Source of the DNA: an uncultured Flaviramulus sp.
GTDB taxonomy: Bacteria > Bacteroidota > Bacteroidia > Flavobacteriales > Flavobacteriaceae
Direction of reading: 5' to 3'
NCBI GenBank assembly: GCA_947495125.1
Contig: CANLXL010000007.1
Span: forward strand, 1 to 64,000
DNA length: 64,000 bases
Shown here: piece by piece, positions 26,708-35,135 of the stretch
Layout: every line of letters starts with the position of its first letter
How positions within the stretch are numbered: position 1 is the stretch's first letter
The notes under the pieces: generated by a model
Databases searched by the model: none
What the model was told of the DNA's origin: nothing
The model's input: only the letters and a program-made list of their open reading frames with translations
Made by a program: the position numbers and the translations under genes

Positions 26708-29014
26708 ATGAAAAAAATCACCTATTACCTACTTTCCATAGCATTTGTTTCAGCAAGTGTTTTTGCTCAGGAACAGGAAAAATCTGAACCTAAAACGGGG
26801 CATCTAAACAATAATAAGTTTAAACAATTGTATGATGAGTTTGCAACGCCTAATATGTATAGAGCGGCATCTGGTGCTCCGGGAGTCGCCTATTACCAGC
26901 AGCAGGCAGACTACAAGATGGATATTGTTTTAGACGATAAGAATACAAAATTATCAGGTTTTGAAACGATAACCTATACGAATAATTCTCCCGATGTATT
27001 AAAATATCTTTGGGTGCAATTGGAACAAAACAAAAGAGCTAAGGACTCTAAATCGCCGTTAATTGAAGGTAGTGGTGTTGCTCCGGTGATGCGACCCGGA
27101 CAGTTTATTAATGAATATACCAAAGAACCTTTTGATGGTGGGTTTAATATCCTTGAAGTGAAAGACACAAATGGTAAACCGTTACCACATATGATCAATC
27201 GAACGATGATGCGTATTGAGTTACCTAAACCTTTAAAAACAGGTGAAAAATTCTCGTTCTCGATTAAGTGGTGGTATAATATAAATAATCATCTTGTAGT
27301 AGATGGTCGTTCCGGATATGAACATTTTGAAAAAGATGGAAATAATGCCTATGTAATAGCTCAGTTTTATCCAAGAATGGCAGTATACAATGATGTAGAA
27401 GGATGGCAAAATTCCCAATTCTGGGGGCGTGATGAATTTGCGCTGCCATTTGGAGATTTTGAAGTAAATATTACGGTTCCTGCAGATCATATTTTAGATG
27501 GAACAGGGAAGCTTACCAATAGAAAAGAGGTTTTCTCTAAAACGATGATGCAGCGCTATGAGAAAGCTAAAAAATCCTATAACGAACCGGTTCTTATCGT
27601 AACTCAAGAAGAAGCTGAGGCTGCAGAAAAAGGATTTTCAGACAAAACAAAAACCTGGAAACTACACGCCAAAAATGTTCGTGATTTTGGATTTGCGACC
27701 TCAAGAAAATTTATTTGGGATATGATGGCCGTTAAAATCGGTGGAAAGGATGTCATGGCAGTATCGCTATACCCGAAAGAAGGTAACCCGCTTTGGGAGG
27801 AATGGTCTACAAAGGCTGTTGCCAGCACATTAGAATCGTATTCCAGAATGACATTCGATTACCCTTACCATAAAGCAATTTCTGTGCATGCTAAACAACA
27901 AGGTATGGAATACCCAATGATTTGTTGGAATTTTGGTCGTCCAAAAGAAGATGGTACGTATAGTGATCGTACAAAATATGGGATGATGGGGGTTATTATT
28001 CACGAAGTAGGACATAACTTCTTTCCAATGATCGTGAATAGTGATGAGCGTCAATGGACTTGGATGGATGAAGGTTTAAATACCTTTGTGCAGTATGTTG
28101 CAGAACAGGATTTTGGTGAAAAATACCCTGAGGCATTATCGCCAAACGATAAACACTTTCCCTCAGATCGAGGTCCTGCACGTATGATTGTGCCTTATAT
28201 GGGAGGAAATCAAGATTATATTGCACCTATAATGACCAAAGGATTGAATACCTATCAGTTTGGAAATAATGCCTATGGCAAACCGGCAACGGCACTAAAT
28301 ATATTAAGAGAAACTGTCATGGGGCGCGAATTATTCGACTATGCATTTAGAGAGTACGCACAACGTTGGATGTTTAAACACCCGACACCGGAAGATTTTT
28401 TCAGAACCATGGAAGACGCTTCAGCATTTGATTTGGATTGGTATTGGAGAGGTTGGTTCTATACTACGGATTGGGTTGATATAGGGCTTAAAGAAGTGAA
28501 AAAGTACTATGTAACCTCGGAGCCAAACCAGTTTATTAAAGACATGGCCAAAGAAAGAGGCGCAAGTTTGAAAGATTTACCGCCGTTGGTATATATGGTT
28601 GAAGAAGGTAGTGAAGACTATAAGGAAGAAATGAGATCCAATAAGGTTATAGAAGATACAAAACCACTTAAGGAATATGTGATGGATAATTTCAGTCCTG
28701 AAGAACGTAAAAATATTAAGGCACCTAAGTATTTCTATAATATTACTTTTGAGAAGCCAGGAGGTTTGGTTATGCCCATTATCGTTGAGTTTACTTATGC
28801 TGATGGTACCAAAAAGAGAGAAACATATCCAGCGCAAATTTGGAGGTTTAATGATAAAGAAGTGAGTAAAGCCATCGCTTCAGATAAAGAGATTGTTAAT
28901 ATTGTGGTCGACCCTGATTTGGAAACCGCAGATGTTGATACATCAAATAACGCTTGGCCTAAAGAGGTTAAACAAAGTGAGTTTGACCAATTTAAACAAA
29001 AGGTGAAAGGATAA
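26708..29014 (+). CDS. M1-family (gluzincin) metallopeptidase, paralogue B
   Basis: 768 residues, sharing long blocks with paralogue A, for example DADVDTSNN near the end, WRGWFYTTD and the same ending FDQFK-KVKG. Signal peptide ends SVFAQ. GMEYPMICWNFG, HEVGHNFFPM and WMDEGLNTF make up the active site, so it also should be catalytic. It has an extra 12-15 residues near the catalytic helix (KYPEALSPNDKHFPSDRG) relative to A. The pair arose by tandem duplication; the terminator at 29032 closes the unit. Confidence 0.93.
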   Translation: MKKITYYLLSIAFVSASVFAQEQEKSEPKTGHLNNNKFKQLYDEFATPNMYRAASGAPGVAYYQQQADYKMDIVLDDKNTKLSGFETITYTNNSPDVLKYLWVQLEQNKRAKDSKSPLIEGSGVAPVMRPGQFINEYTKEPFDGGFNILEVKDTNGKPLPHMINRTMMRIELPKPLKTGEKFSFSIKWWYNINNHLVVDGRSGYEHFEKDGNNAYVIAQFYPRMAVYNDVEGWQNSQFWGRDEFALPFGDFEVNITVPADHILDGTGKLTNRKEVFSKTMMQRYEKAKKSYNEPVLIVTQEEAEAAEKGFSDKTKTWKLHAKNVRDFGFATSRKFIWDMMAVKIGGKDVMAVSLYPKEGNPLWEEWSTKAVASTLESYSRMTFDYPYHKAISVHAKQQGMEYPMICWNFGRPKEDGTYSDRTKYGMMGVIIHEVGHNFFPMIVNSDERQWTWMDEGLNTFVQYVAEQDFGEKYPEALSPNDKHFPSDRGPARMIVPYMGGNQDYIAPIMTKGLNTYQFGNNAYGKPATALNILRETVMGRELFDYAFREYAQRWMFKHPTPEDFFRTMEDASAFDLDWYWRGWFYTTDWVDIGLKEVKKYYVTSEPNQFIKDMAKERGASLKDLPPLVYMVEEGSEDYKEEMRSNKVIEDTKPLKEYVMDNFSPEERKNIKAPKYFYNITFEKPGGLVMPIIVEFTYADGTKKRETYPAQIWRFNDKEVSKAIASDKEIVNIVVDPDLETADVDTSNNAWPKEVKQSEFDQFKQKVKG

Positions 29015-29031
29015 TGCGACTATAAAAATAT

Positions 29032-29061
29032 AAAAGCCGACTTTTAAAGTCGGCTTTTTTT
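29032..29061 (+). terminator. Terminator after the M1 peptidase pair
   Basis: Stem AAAAGCCGACT / AGTCGGCTTTT with an AT loop and a T-run. It lies 18 bases beyond the stop of paralogue B. Confidence 0.87.
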
Positions 29062-29125
29062 ATGAGTTACAACTTTCTTCATAATAAAGGCGATAATATT
29101 TCTTTAATGTATTAAAACAACTTAC

Positions 29126-29133
29126 TATATTTG
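29126..29133 (+). promoter_or_regulatory. Candidate -7 box at the tatA start
   Basis: TATATTTG fits TAnnTTTG exactly but no TTG sits at the -33 position, and the box ends four bases before the GTG start codon, so transcripts from it would be leaderless or nearly so. Confidence 0.3.
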
Positions 29134-29137
29134 TGCT

Positions 29138-29425
29138 GTGATACAACAAGCCATATTTTTATTTATTAGCGGTGGAGAAATAGCTTTTATACTATTTATA
29201 GTGATAATGGTTTTTGGCGCCGATAAGTTACCCGAAATCGCCCGTGGTTTAGGGAAAGGTATGCGCACACTTAAGGATGCTACGAATGACATCAAGCATG
29301 AGATCACTAAAAGTGCAGAAAAAAGTGGTGTCGATACCAGCATCGTGTCCGATGTAAAGAAAGAACTCGACGAGGTTAAAGAGGATCTTGATGACTTTAC
29401 AGGTTCAGTAAAACGTAAATTCTGA
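29138..29425 (+). CDS. tatA: Sec-independent translocase protein TatA
   Basis: Pore-forming component of the twin-arginine export system. 95 residues: a short N-terminal stretch, a transmembrane helix (EIAFILFIVIMVFGA), the TatA hinge FGADKLPEIARGLGKGMR and an amphipathic helix, then an acidic tail with DEVKEDLDDF. FG at the hinge is the family's invariant pair. The start is GTG at 29138; no ATG is available upstream in a position that keeps the short N-terminus. TatB is typically absent in Bacteroidota, and tatC is not in the window. Confidence 0.93.
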   Translation: MIQQAIFLFISGGEIAFILFIVIMVFGADKLPEIARGLGKGMRTLKDATNDIKHEITKSAEKSGVDTSIVSDVKKELDEVKEDLDDFTGSVKRKF

Positions 29426-29440
29426 TTTACGAGTTTTAGC

Positions 29441-29469
29441 ATTCCCTTGAAGAAGGGGATCTGTTTTTT
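29441..29469 (+). terminator. Terminator of tatA
   Basis: Stem ATTCCCTT / AAGGGGAT (one T-G pair), loop GAAG, then CTG and a run of six T. It begins 16 bases after the tatA stop. Confidence 0.7.
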
Positions 29470-29478
29470 GATTAATTA

Positions 29479-30123
29479 TTACACCTTCCGACTAATAGTC
29501 AAGCCGTCTCTAATCGGTAATATAACGGTTTCAACCCTTTCGTCATGTTTCAATAAACGGTTATATTCAATTAGAGCAGGCGTAGACGTGTCCTCTTTTT
29601 TAAATGTAGTATCCAATATCTTTCCGCTCCAAAGAACATTGTCCGATAAAATAATACCCCCGGAATTAAGTTTGTCAATAATGATATTGAAGTAATTGGT
29701 ATAGTTTTCTTTATCGGCATCAATAAAAATGAGATCAAAGGTTTTGTCTATTTTCGGAATGATGTCTAAAGCGCTACCCAGGTGTTGAATTATGCGTTCA
29801 CCATATCCGGACTTATCAAAATACTTGCGTTGAAAATCCATGAGCTCTTCATTAATGTCTATCGTATGCAATGCTCCATTGTTTTGCATGCCTTCCGCAA
29901 GACATAAGGCCGAATAGCCTGTATATGTGCCAATCTCTAAAATATTGAGCGGTGTTACCAATTTAGAAATCATGCTTAGAACACGACCTTGGTAATGACC
30001 ACTTAGCATCCGAGGTTGCAATATTTTTTGATAGGTTTCCCTATTGAGTTGTTGCAATAATTCCGGTTCATTTTCTGAATGATTTACAACGTAGTCGTCT
30101 ATGTCTTCTGGTATAAAATGCAT
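29479..30123 (-). CDS. O-methyltransferase (COMT-like, class I SAM)
   Basis: About 214 residues. Motif I is ILEIGTYTGYSALCLAEG, followed by the acidic HTIDINEE and IDADKENY, the divalent-metal site of the caffeoyl-CoA/catechol O-methyltransferase type; LSDNVLWSGKI supplies the remaining ligand region. It should methylate a catechol-like hydroxyl in a metal-dependent way; the substrate is not evident. I start at ATG 30123 (MHFIPEDIDDYV), the conserved N-terminus, although the frame stays open 16 codons further up to 30171. Convergent with tatA. Confidence 0.9.
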   Translation of the reverse strand: MHFIPEDIDDYVVNHSENEPELLQQLNRETYQKILQPRMLSGHYQGRVLSMISKLVTPLNILEIGTYTGYSALCLAEGMQNNGALHTIDINEELMDFQRKYFDKSGYGERIIQHLGSALDIIPKIDKTFDLIFIDADKENYTNYFNIIIDKLNSGGIILSDNVLWSGKILDTTFKKEDTSTPALIEYNRLLKHDERVETVILPIRDGLTISRKV

Positions 30124-30372
30124 GTTCTGTTTGGTCGAGTCTCTCTGCATATTTTGAAAAGGTATCCTCAACGAAGATATATTTCATTTCAGAAATGTTT
30201 GAAGAGACATCTTAGCTAAATGAATATCAAAAGTATTAATTTTTTAGTTAGCGATTTTAATAAATCTGGCAAGTTGCAATTCACAACCTCAATATGCAGT
30301 TCGTCAGAAATTAGTTTTCGTAATCAAACTTTAGAACTTTCTTTGAGGTATAAATAAGTTAAATTTACAGTT

Positions 30373-32298
30373 ATGAAGAAGATTATTCTATTAGCATTGA
30401 TCGTTCTGTGTATTCCAATTATAATTATTGATGACACCTATAAGGATTATGGCTATTATAATGATAATTATCCTGATCTACCTAAAGATGAAAATTGGGA
30501 ATATGTTAAAGAACGTGTTTTTAACGGTTATAATGAAAAGGTGTATAAGTATAATGGACCTATTTTATATAAGCTCTATAATGCCACAGCAAAAGACAGT
30601 CTTGTAGTAAATTCTATTCTAGAAGAATTAAGAGTTTTACTTCCAAATAAAGAGATTGATTACTTTAAGAATTATGCAGATTTAGTATTTGATGATAGCC
30701 TTCAAAGTAAGGAAAGGAATATTAATCGTTATAAGCTATCTGATTTAAAAAAAGTGACAATTAAACTATATTTTGAAGAAAATAATGAAGTTGATAATTT
30801 ATTTCATTTTAATGAAATTCCAAATAGTTTTAAAATTTATAATAAGGAATGGACATTTTACTCCGCAAAGAAAATATCTGGATTTGTTCAGCCTGATTTA
30901 CATTATGTTTTTAATGGTAAGTCAACTTTGAAACAAAGAAAAAAAGAAATTCAAAGAGATTTTATTTGGACAATAGCATGTGCTCAATTTTTTCAAAACA
31001 AAAATGATAAAATAATCAATTCTAGAAACTCGATATTGAATAACAAAGAAAGTATTAGAGTGGGAAGTCAATTTAGTGAATTGGATAAGTTTTTATTACA
31101 AAAATTGTACTCGCCAAACTTAAAGAAGGAATTTAAAGACTATATGTACAAAACATACCCTTGGAATTACGCAAGTAATTATATAAATAGAGAGAAAACA
31201 AAGGTTTTAGCTATTTGGACTAGTATTATGTTAGGTATAATTCTTTTTGTTTTAGGTTTTAGCCTTTTTTATAGAAAAGAATATAAACATCTTTATTACA
31301 GCTATTTTGTTCCTGTTTTGTTTTTTATGATTAGCATTTTGTATGTTTTTAAAATACTTACTTATATGACTAAACCTTATGAATCTGAACATTGGCGCCA
31401 ATATATAAGTATTCATGTAATTTTAATAATTGTAGCATCAATCATGGCCTTGTTTTTAATGCTTTTTGATAAGTTCTTCATTAAGAAAAATATGAACGTT
31501 GGTTTAGAAATATTATTTAAAGCAAGCTTTACATTTTTAATTTGTTTTACACCTGTGATTTTTGTTTTTTTATTGGAAAATAATCGTGCGCCATGGTTTA
31601 AGTTAAATCCTTTAATATTAGTGGTCTTTGCTTTTTCTATAGGAAGAGGTCTTTTAATCTATTTGAATCATTTCTCAGAATCATTAGTCAAAGAAAAAGA
31701 CGTAGAATTAAGCCGTTTAAAAGAAATAAACGCACAAGCAGAGGTTAAACTCTTGCAATCTCAAATCAATCCGCATTTCTTATATAATGCTTTAAATTCT
31801 ATCGCTAGTTTAGCCCATAGCAATGCTGATAAAACAGAACGCATGGCTTTGTCATTATCTGATTTGTTTAGGTATTCCATTAATAAAAAAGGTCAAAAAG
31901 TGAGTACTATAGCTGATGAAGTAGATATGGTTCGAAGCTATTTAGAAATTGAACAAATTCGTTTTGGAGACCGTTTAAAGTTTTCTATTCGTGTTGATGA
32001 AGGACTGAAGTCGATGAAAATCCCTATGTTTATAATACAGCCCATGGTTGAAAATGCAGTAAAACACGGGATTTCTAAAATTGAAAATACAGGGATCATC
32101 GCTTTAAAAATTGTGAAAACAAAATCAGGCCTAGACATTGTAGTTGAGGATAATGGCCCTCATTTTCCTGAAGGGCTAGTTAGTGGTCATGGTTTACAGA
32201 CCGTATATGATTTATTAAGGCTAACCTATAATGAAAAAGCAATACTCAGTTGGGACAATGAGCCTGTAAAACACATTAAGATTTCCATAGAAAATTAA
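30373..32298 (+). CDS. LytS/YehU-type sensor histidine kinase with unusual extracytoplasmic domain
   Basis: 641 residues. After an N-terminal signal/anchor comes a periplasmic domain (about 25-275), then five membrane segments (about 280-440), a short coiled coil, and the His_kinase domain with phospho-acceptor His468 in LLQSQINPHFLYNALNS and an ATPase domain (VENAVKHGI, VEDNGPHF). The periplasmic part ends SELDKFLLQKLYSPNLKKEF, a spacing like that of DUF2927 peptidase-like domains, but without an HExxH, so if related it is a non-catalytic sensor; this is my inference. The response regulator follows seven bases later. Confidence 0.88.
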   Translation: MKKIILLALIVLCIPIIIIDDTYKDYGYYNDNYPDLPKDENWEYVKERVFNGYNEKVYKYNGPILYKLYNATAKDSLVVNSILEELRVLLPNKEIDYFKNYADLVFDDSLQSKERNINRYKLSDLKKVTIKLYFEENNEVDNLFHFNEIPNSFKIYNKEWTFYSAKKISGFVQPDLHYVFNGKSTLKQRKKEIQRDFIWTIACAQFFQNKNDKIINSRNSILNNKESIRVGSQFSELDKFLLQKLYSPNLKKEFKDYMYKTYPWNYASNYINREKTKVLAIWTSIMLGIILFVLGFSLFYRKEYKHLYYSYFVPVLFFMISILYVFKILTYMTKPYESEHWRQYISIHVILIIVASIMALFLMLFDKFFIKKNMNVGLEILFKASFTFLICFTPVIFVFLLENNRAPWFKLNPLILVVFAFSIGRGLLIYLNHFSESLVKEKDVELSRLKEINAQAEVKLLQSQINPHFLYNALNSIASLAHSNADKTERMALSLSDLFRYSINKKGQKVSTIADEVDMVRSYLEIEQIRFGDRLKFSIRVDEGLKSMKIPMFIIQPMVENAVKHGISKIENTGIIALKIVKTKSGLDIVVEDNGPHFPEGLVSGHGLQTVYDLLRLTYNEKAILSWDNEPVKHIKISIEN

Positions 32299-32305
32299 TA
32301 TTTGA

Positions 32306-33070
32306 ATGAACCAACCGTATAGAACCATAATAATCGATGATGAGCCTTTGGCTCGCGAACGTTTAATTGAATTATTGAAGGGTTTTCCTGAAAGTGTTCA
32401 AGTTATTGGCAGTGCTAAGAATGGTACCGAGGCCAAAGAAAAAATAAATGAGCTTAAACCTGATTTGATTTTTCTGGATGTTGAAATGCCGGGATTAACA
32501 GGGTTTGAGTTGCTTGAGCAATTGCATACTATTCCTTTTGTAGTGTTTTGCACGGCTTACGATCACTATTCGCTAAAAGCTTTTGAAACCAATAGTATTG
32601 ATTATTTAGTAAAGCCCGTAAGACCGGAACGTATAGAAAGGACCGTCGAAAAACTAAACTTGTTTAAAGGAAGTTATAACTCCAATGAGATTATAGAAAC
32701 CATAAAGGAAATGGCGAGGGTGAAAGACGCAAAAAAAATGACCTCATTAACTATTAAAAAAGGGGAAAGGATAATTTTTGTAAAACTTGAAGATGTCATT
32801 TTTTTAGAAGCCAATGAAAAGTATGTCTCCGTATTTGCAAATACAGAGCACTATTTAACAGGTCAGTCACTTTCTCAATTAGAGCTCAAATTACCGGATG
32901 AATTCTTAAGGGTACATAGAGCAGTTATAATCAATACGAAGTATGTTGATGAGGTTCAAAAGTATTTCAATAGTCGGTATGTCATTACGTTAAAAAACAG
33001 ACAAAAGACACGTATTACTTCAGGTAGAACCTATATGTCTCAAATTAAAACTTGGATGGATTTCAACTAA
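32306..33070 (+). CDS. LytTR-family response regulator
   Basis: 254 residues. Receiver domain 1-125 with the acidic pair DDEP (11-13), phospho-acceptor Asp58 in LIFLDVEMPGL and Lys in SIDYLVKPVRPE. LytTR DNA-binding domain from about 150 (KGERIIFVKLEDVIFLEANE, then FLRVHRAVIINTKYV). It partners the kinase directly upstream and should act as a transcription factor. Its stop codon overlaps the stop region of the convergent ACMS decarboxylase gene by four bases, so there is no room for a terminator between the two units. Confidence 0.95.
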   Translation: MNQPYRTIIIDDEPLARERLIELLKGFPESVQVIGSAKNGTEAKEKINELKPDLIFLDVEMPGLTGFELLEQLHTIPFVVFCTAYDHYSLKAFETNSIDYLVKPVRPERIERTVEKLNLFKGSYNSNEIIETIKEMARVKDAKKMTSLTIKKGERIIFVKLEDVIFLEANEKYVSVFANTEHYLTGQSLSQLELKLPDEFLRVHRAVIINTKYVDEVQKYFNSRYVITLKNRQKTRITSGRTYMSQIKTWMDFN

Positions 33071-34149
33071 TTTAATATCCTATTCACTAAGGTTTGTTTA
33101 GCCGTTTCATCATCACCAAACACCCAACGTAGTACATTGTCTTCCCAAATGTCATCGTACTGGTTTTCGTTAATAATACCTCTATCAATAGCTAAATCCA
33201 GTAATTTTCCAGGGTATGAGGATTGTGCATCACTTTCCATTTCACCAAGCGGATAAGGGTCGTCTAAGCCCATAATAACCTGATTACTGCCTTGACGATC
33301 TATCATAAGTTTTAAGGAATCGGTGTCATGAACCAGGGTGTCAAAGTAAATATTAGGGTGTCCTACGGCTTTTCTGGGGTGATGCTTGCCTTTAAACAGG
33401 TCAGGCCTGCCATCAAACCCTTGAATACGTCGTCCTAAATTCATTTGCGCTAATTGCCCACCATGAGCAAAACAGGTTCGAATATTTGGGAAACGTTCCT
33501 GCATACCGTTTAAGGTATAAAAATGATAGGCATCACCACATTGTGCCAACATCCAGATCAGATGAAAACGCCAGGCAGTATTTTCCAAATTTATCATTTT
33601 ATCGCCATCATATGGGTGAATTTCAATGGCTAATTTGTATTTATCAGCCATTTCAAAAATGGCATCATTTTCTTTATCAAATACAGAACGCCATTGTCCA
33701 ATGGAATCCATAAAATGGGTTGGGAGACATAAAACCTTCATGTCTAATTGCTCCACACAACGCTCAATTTCCCATAGGGCACCATGAATGAAACCGGGGT
33801 GAACTACAAAGCCACAGGTGAATTTTTCAGGATGGTCATGCTGTACTTTAGCATTAAAATCATTTTGAAATCGTAAGGCTTTTTTCATTTCTTCTAAACG
33901 CAAACCATTGCCGTATAATTGAGATAGATTTAAAACAACCGCATGATCCAGTTTGTTTTTTTCCATCCATTCAAGCTTTTCATCTAGAAAAAAACTTGAA
34001 TGTGTAACCGGTCTTTTCCACCCTTTTTGAAGCATGTGTTTGCGTTCGTCGTCTACCCAAAAAATTTCTTTTTCCTTCATGAATTGAGGGATTTCTTCAG
34101 GGTATGGAAGTAAATGTGAATGACCGTTAATACGAAGTTTTCGTTTCAT
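33067..34149 (-). CDS. 2-amino-3-carboxymuconate-6-semialdehyde decarboxylase (ACMSD)
   Basis: Amidohydrolase-fold, zinc-dependent decarboxylase turning aminocarboxymuconate semialdehyde into aminomuconate semialdehyde, which diverts the pathway from quinolinate and NAD. About 360 residues. Metal ligands: NGHSHLLP at the N-terminus, His in AIEIHPYDGD, His in CFAHGGQLAQMN and Asp in MGLDDPYPLGE. ATG at 34149 is preferred over the TTG at 34158; it lies five bases past the thioesterase stop. Last gene of the minus-strand kynurenine operon. The assignment rests on both motif and neighbours. Confidence 0.92.
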   Translation of the reverse strand: MKRKLRINGHSHLLPYPEEIPQFMKEKEIFWVDDERKHMLQKGWKRPVTHSSFFLDEKLEWMEKNKLDHAVVLNLSQLYGNGLRLEEMKKALRFQNDFNAKVQHDHPEKFTCGFVVHPGFIHGALWEIERCVEQLDMKVLCLPTHFMDSIGQWRSVFDKENDAIFEMADKYKLAIEIHPYDGDKMINLENTAWRFHLIWMLAQCGDAYHFYTLNGMQERFPNIRTCFAHGGQLAQMNLGRRIQGFDGRPDLFKGKHHPRKAVGHPNIYFDTLVHDTDSLKLMIDRQGSNQVIMGLDDPYPLGEMESDAQSSYPGKLLDLAIDRGIINENQYDDIWEDNVLRWVFGDDETAKQTLVNRILN

Positions 34150-34154
34150 TAATA

Positions 34155-34568
34155 TCAATTTTGTTTAAGACAAATCATTGTGGCTTGCATGGTTGCAAAA
34201 ATGGTTTCATCATTATAATCTGAAACCACACCTTCACAAAAAGTAAGTGTTCTTCCGGATTTAATGACCTTGCCTATGGCTTTTATTTTACTCGACTTTG
34301 CAGGTCTTATAAAGTTGGTTTTGAATTCTACTGTGAGTACGTCAGAGTCTTTGGGCATAGTACTTAATGCTGCATATCCACAGGCAACATCGCTAATACT
34401 TGTTATAACCCCGGCATGGAAAAAGCCATGTTGCTGTGTTAATGTGTCATTTAGCTCACAGGTAATAAGGACCTCACCTTTTTCTATTGAAACTAGTTTG
34501 GCTCTTAGGGTATTCATAAAACCCTGTTTATAAAAACTTTTTTTAGCAGTTTCAATCATTAGACTCAT
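34155..34568 (-). CDS. PaaI/YdiI-type hotdog thioesterase
   Basis: 137 residues. The hotdog helix begins QQHGFFHAGVITSISDVACG, with the Gly-Gly turn and the Asp at the position of the catalytic acid, and the strand DSDVLTVEFKTNFIRPA is typical of the PaaI branch acting on aryl- or acyl-CoA. ATG at 34568 lies four bases after the HAAO stop. No CoA ester is known in the kynurenine-to-oxalocrotonate route, so its presence in the operon suggests a side product or downstream CoA step; that is inference. Confidence 0.85.
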   Translation of the reverse strand: MSLMIETAKKSFYKQGFMNTLRAKLVSIEKGEVLITCELNDTLTQQHGFFHAGVITSISDVACGYAALSTMPKDSDVLTVEFKTNFIRPAKSSKIKAIGKVIKSGRTLTFCEGVVSDYNDETIFATMQATMICLKQN

Positions 34569-34572
34569 GCAT

Positions 34573-35091
34573 TTAAGGTGCTTCCATTTTTGCACCGCAA
34601 GAATCACAGGTGCATTTTTTATCACTGCTATAGTACTTATCGAAAATTTTAGGCATATCGGTTTCTATGTTATCAAGCTTGAATTTTTTCCGATATAATA
34701 AGTTGTTGCAGTTTTCGCAATACCACTCTAAGGCATCTTTCATTTTTTTAGAGCGTGGGTACTCAATAACCAGCCCAACGGTATTTGCAACGCGCTGTGG
34801 AGAGTGCGGCACTTTTGGTGGTAACAAATAGATATCACCTTCTTTAATATGAACATCTTTAGGAGTACCTTGATCTATAATTTTTAAGACCATATCACCT
34901 TCTACCTGATAGAAAAATTCCGGTGTTTCGTTATAATGATAATCTTTTCTGTTATTGGGTCCACCAACAACCATGACAATAAAATCACCGTCCTTCCAAA
35001 CACATTTATTCCCAACGGGTGGCTTTAATAAATGTCTGTTTTCGTCAATCCAGGTTTTAAAATTTAGAGGGGAAACAAGTTTACTCATCAT
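34573..35091 (-). CDS. 3-hydroxyanthranilate 3,4-dioxygenase
   Basis: Cupin-fold non-haem iron enzyme that opens the ring of 3-hydroxyanthranilate to aminocarboxymuconate semialdehyde. 172 residues. Iron ligands lie in DYHYNETPEFFYQ (His, Glu) and PPKVPHSPQR (His). The C-terminal part carries the bacterial rubredoxin-like site, CENCNN and CTCDSCG, four Cys for a second iron. Two adjacent ATGs mark the start (MMSKLVSP). It lies 45 bases after the SDR and is followed directly by the thioesterase. Commonly named nbaC or haaO. Confidence 0.96.
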   Translation of the reverse strand: MMSKLVSPLNFKTWIDENRHLLKPPVGNKCVWKDGDFIVMVVGGPNNRKDYHYNETPEFFYQVEGDMVLKIIDQGTPKDVHIKEGDIYLLPPKVPHSPQRVANTVGLVIEYPRSKKMKDALEWYCENCNNLLYRKKFKLDNIETDMPKIFDKYYSSDKKCTCDSCGAKMEAP

Positions 35092-35135
35092 TGTATATTT
35101 TGAAATGTTATTGCTTTACTTATGGTTTTATAAAG

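Noticed and set aside
29125-29442. 105-codon frame antisense to tatA
   Set aside because: TatA is unambiguous by its hinge motif; the reverse frame is Ser-rich with no start context or motif.
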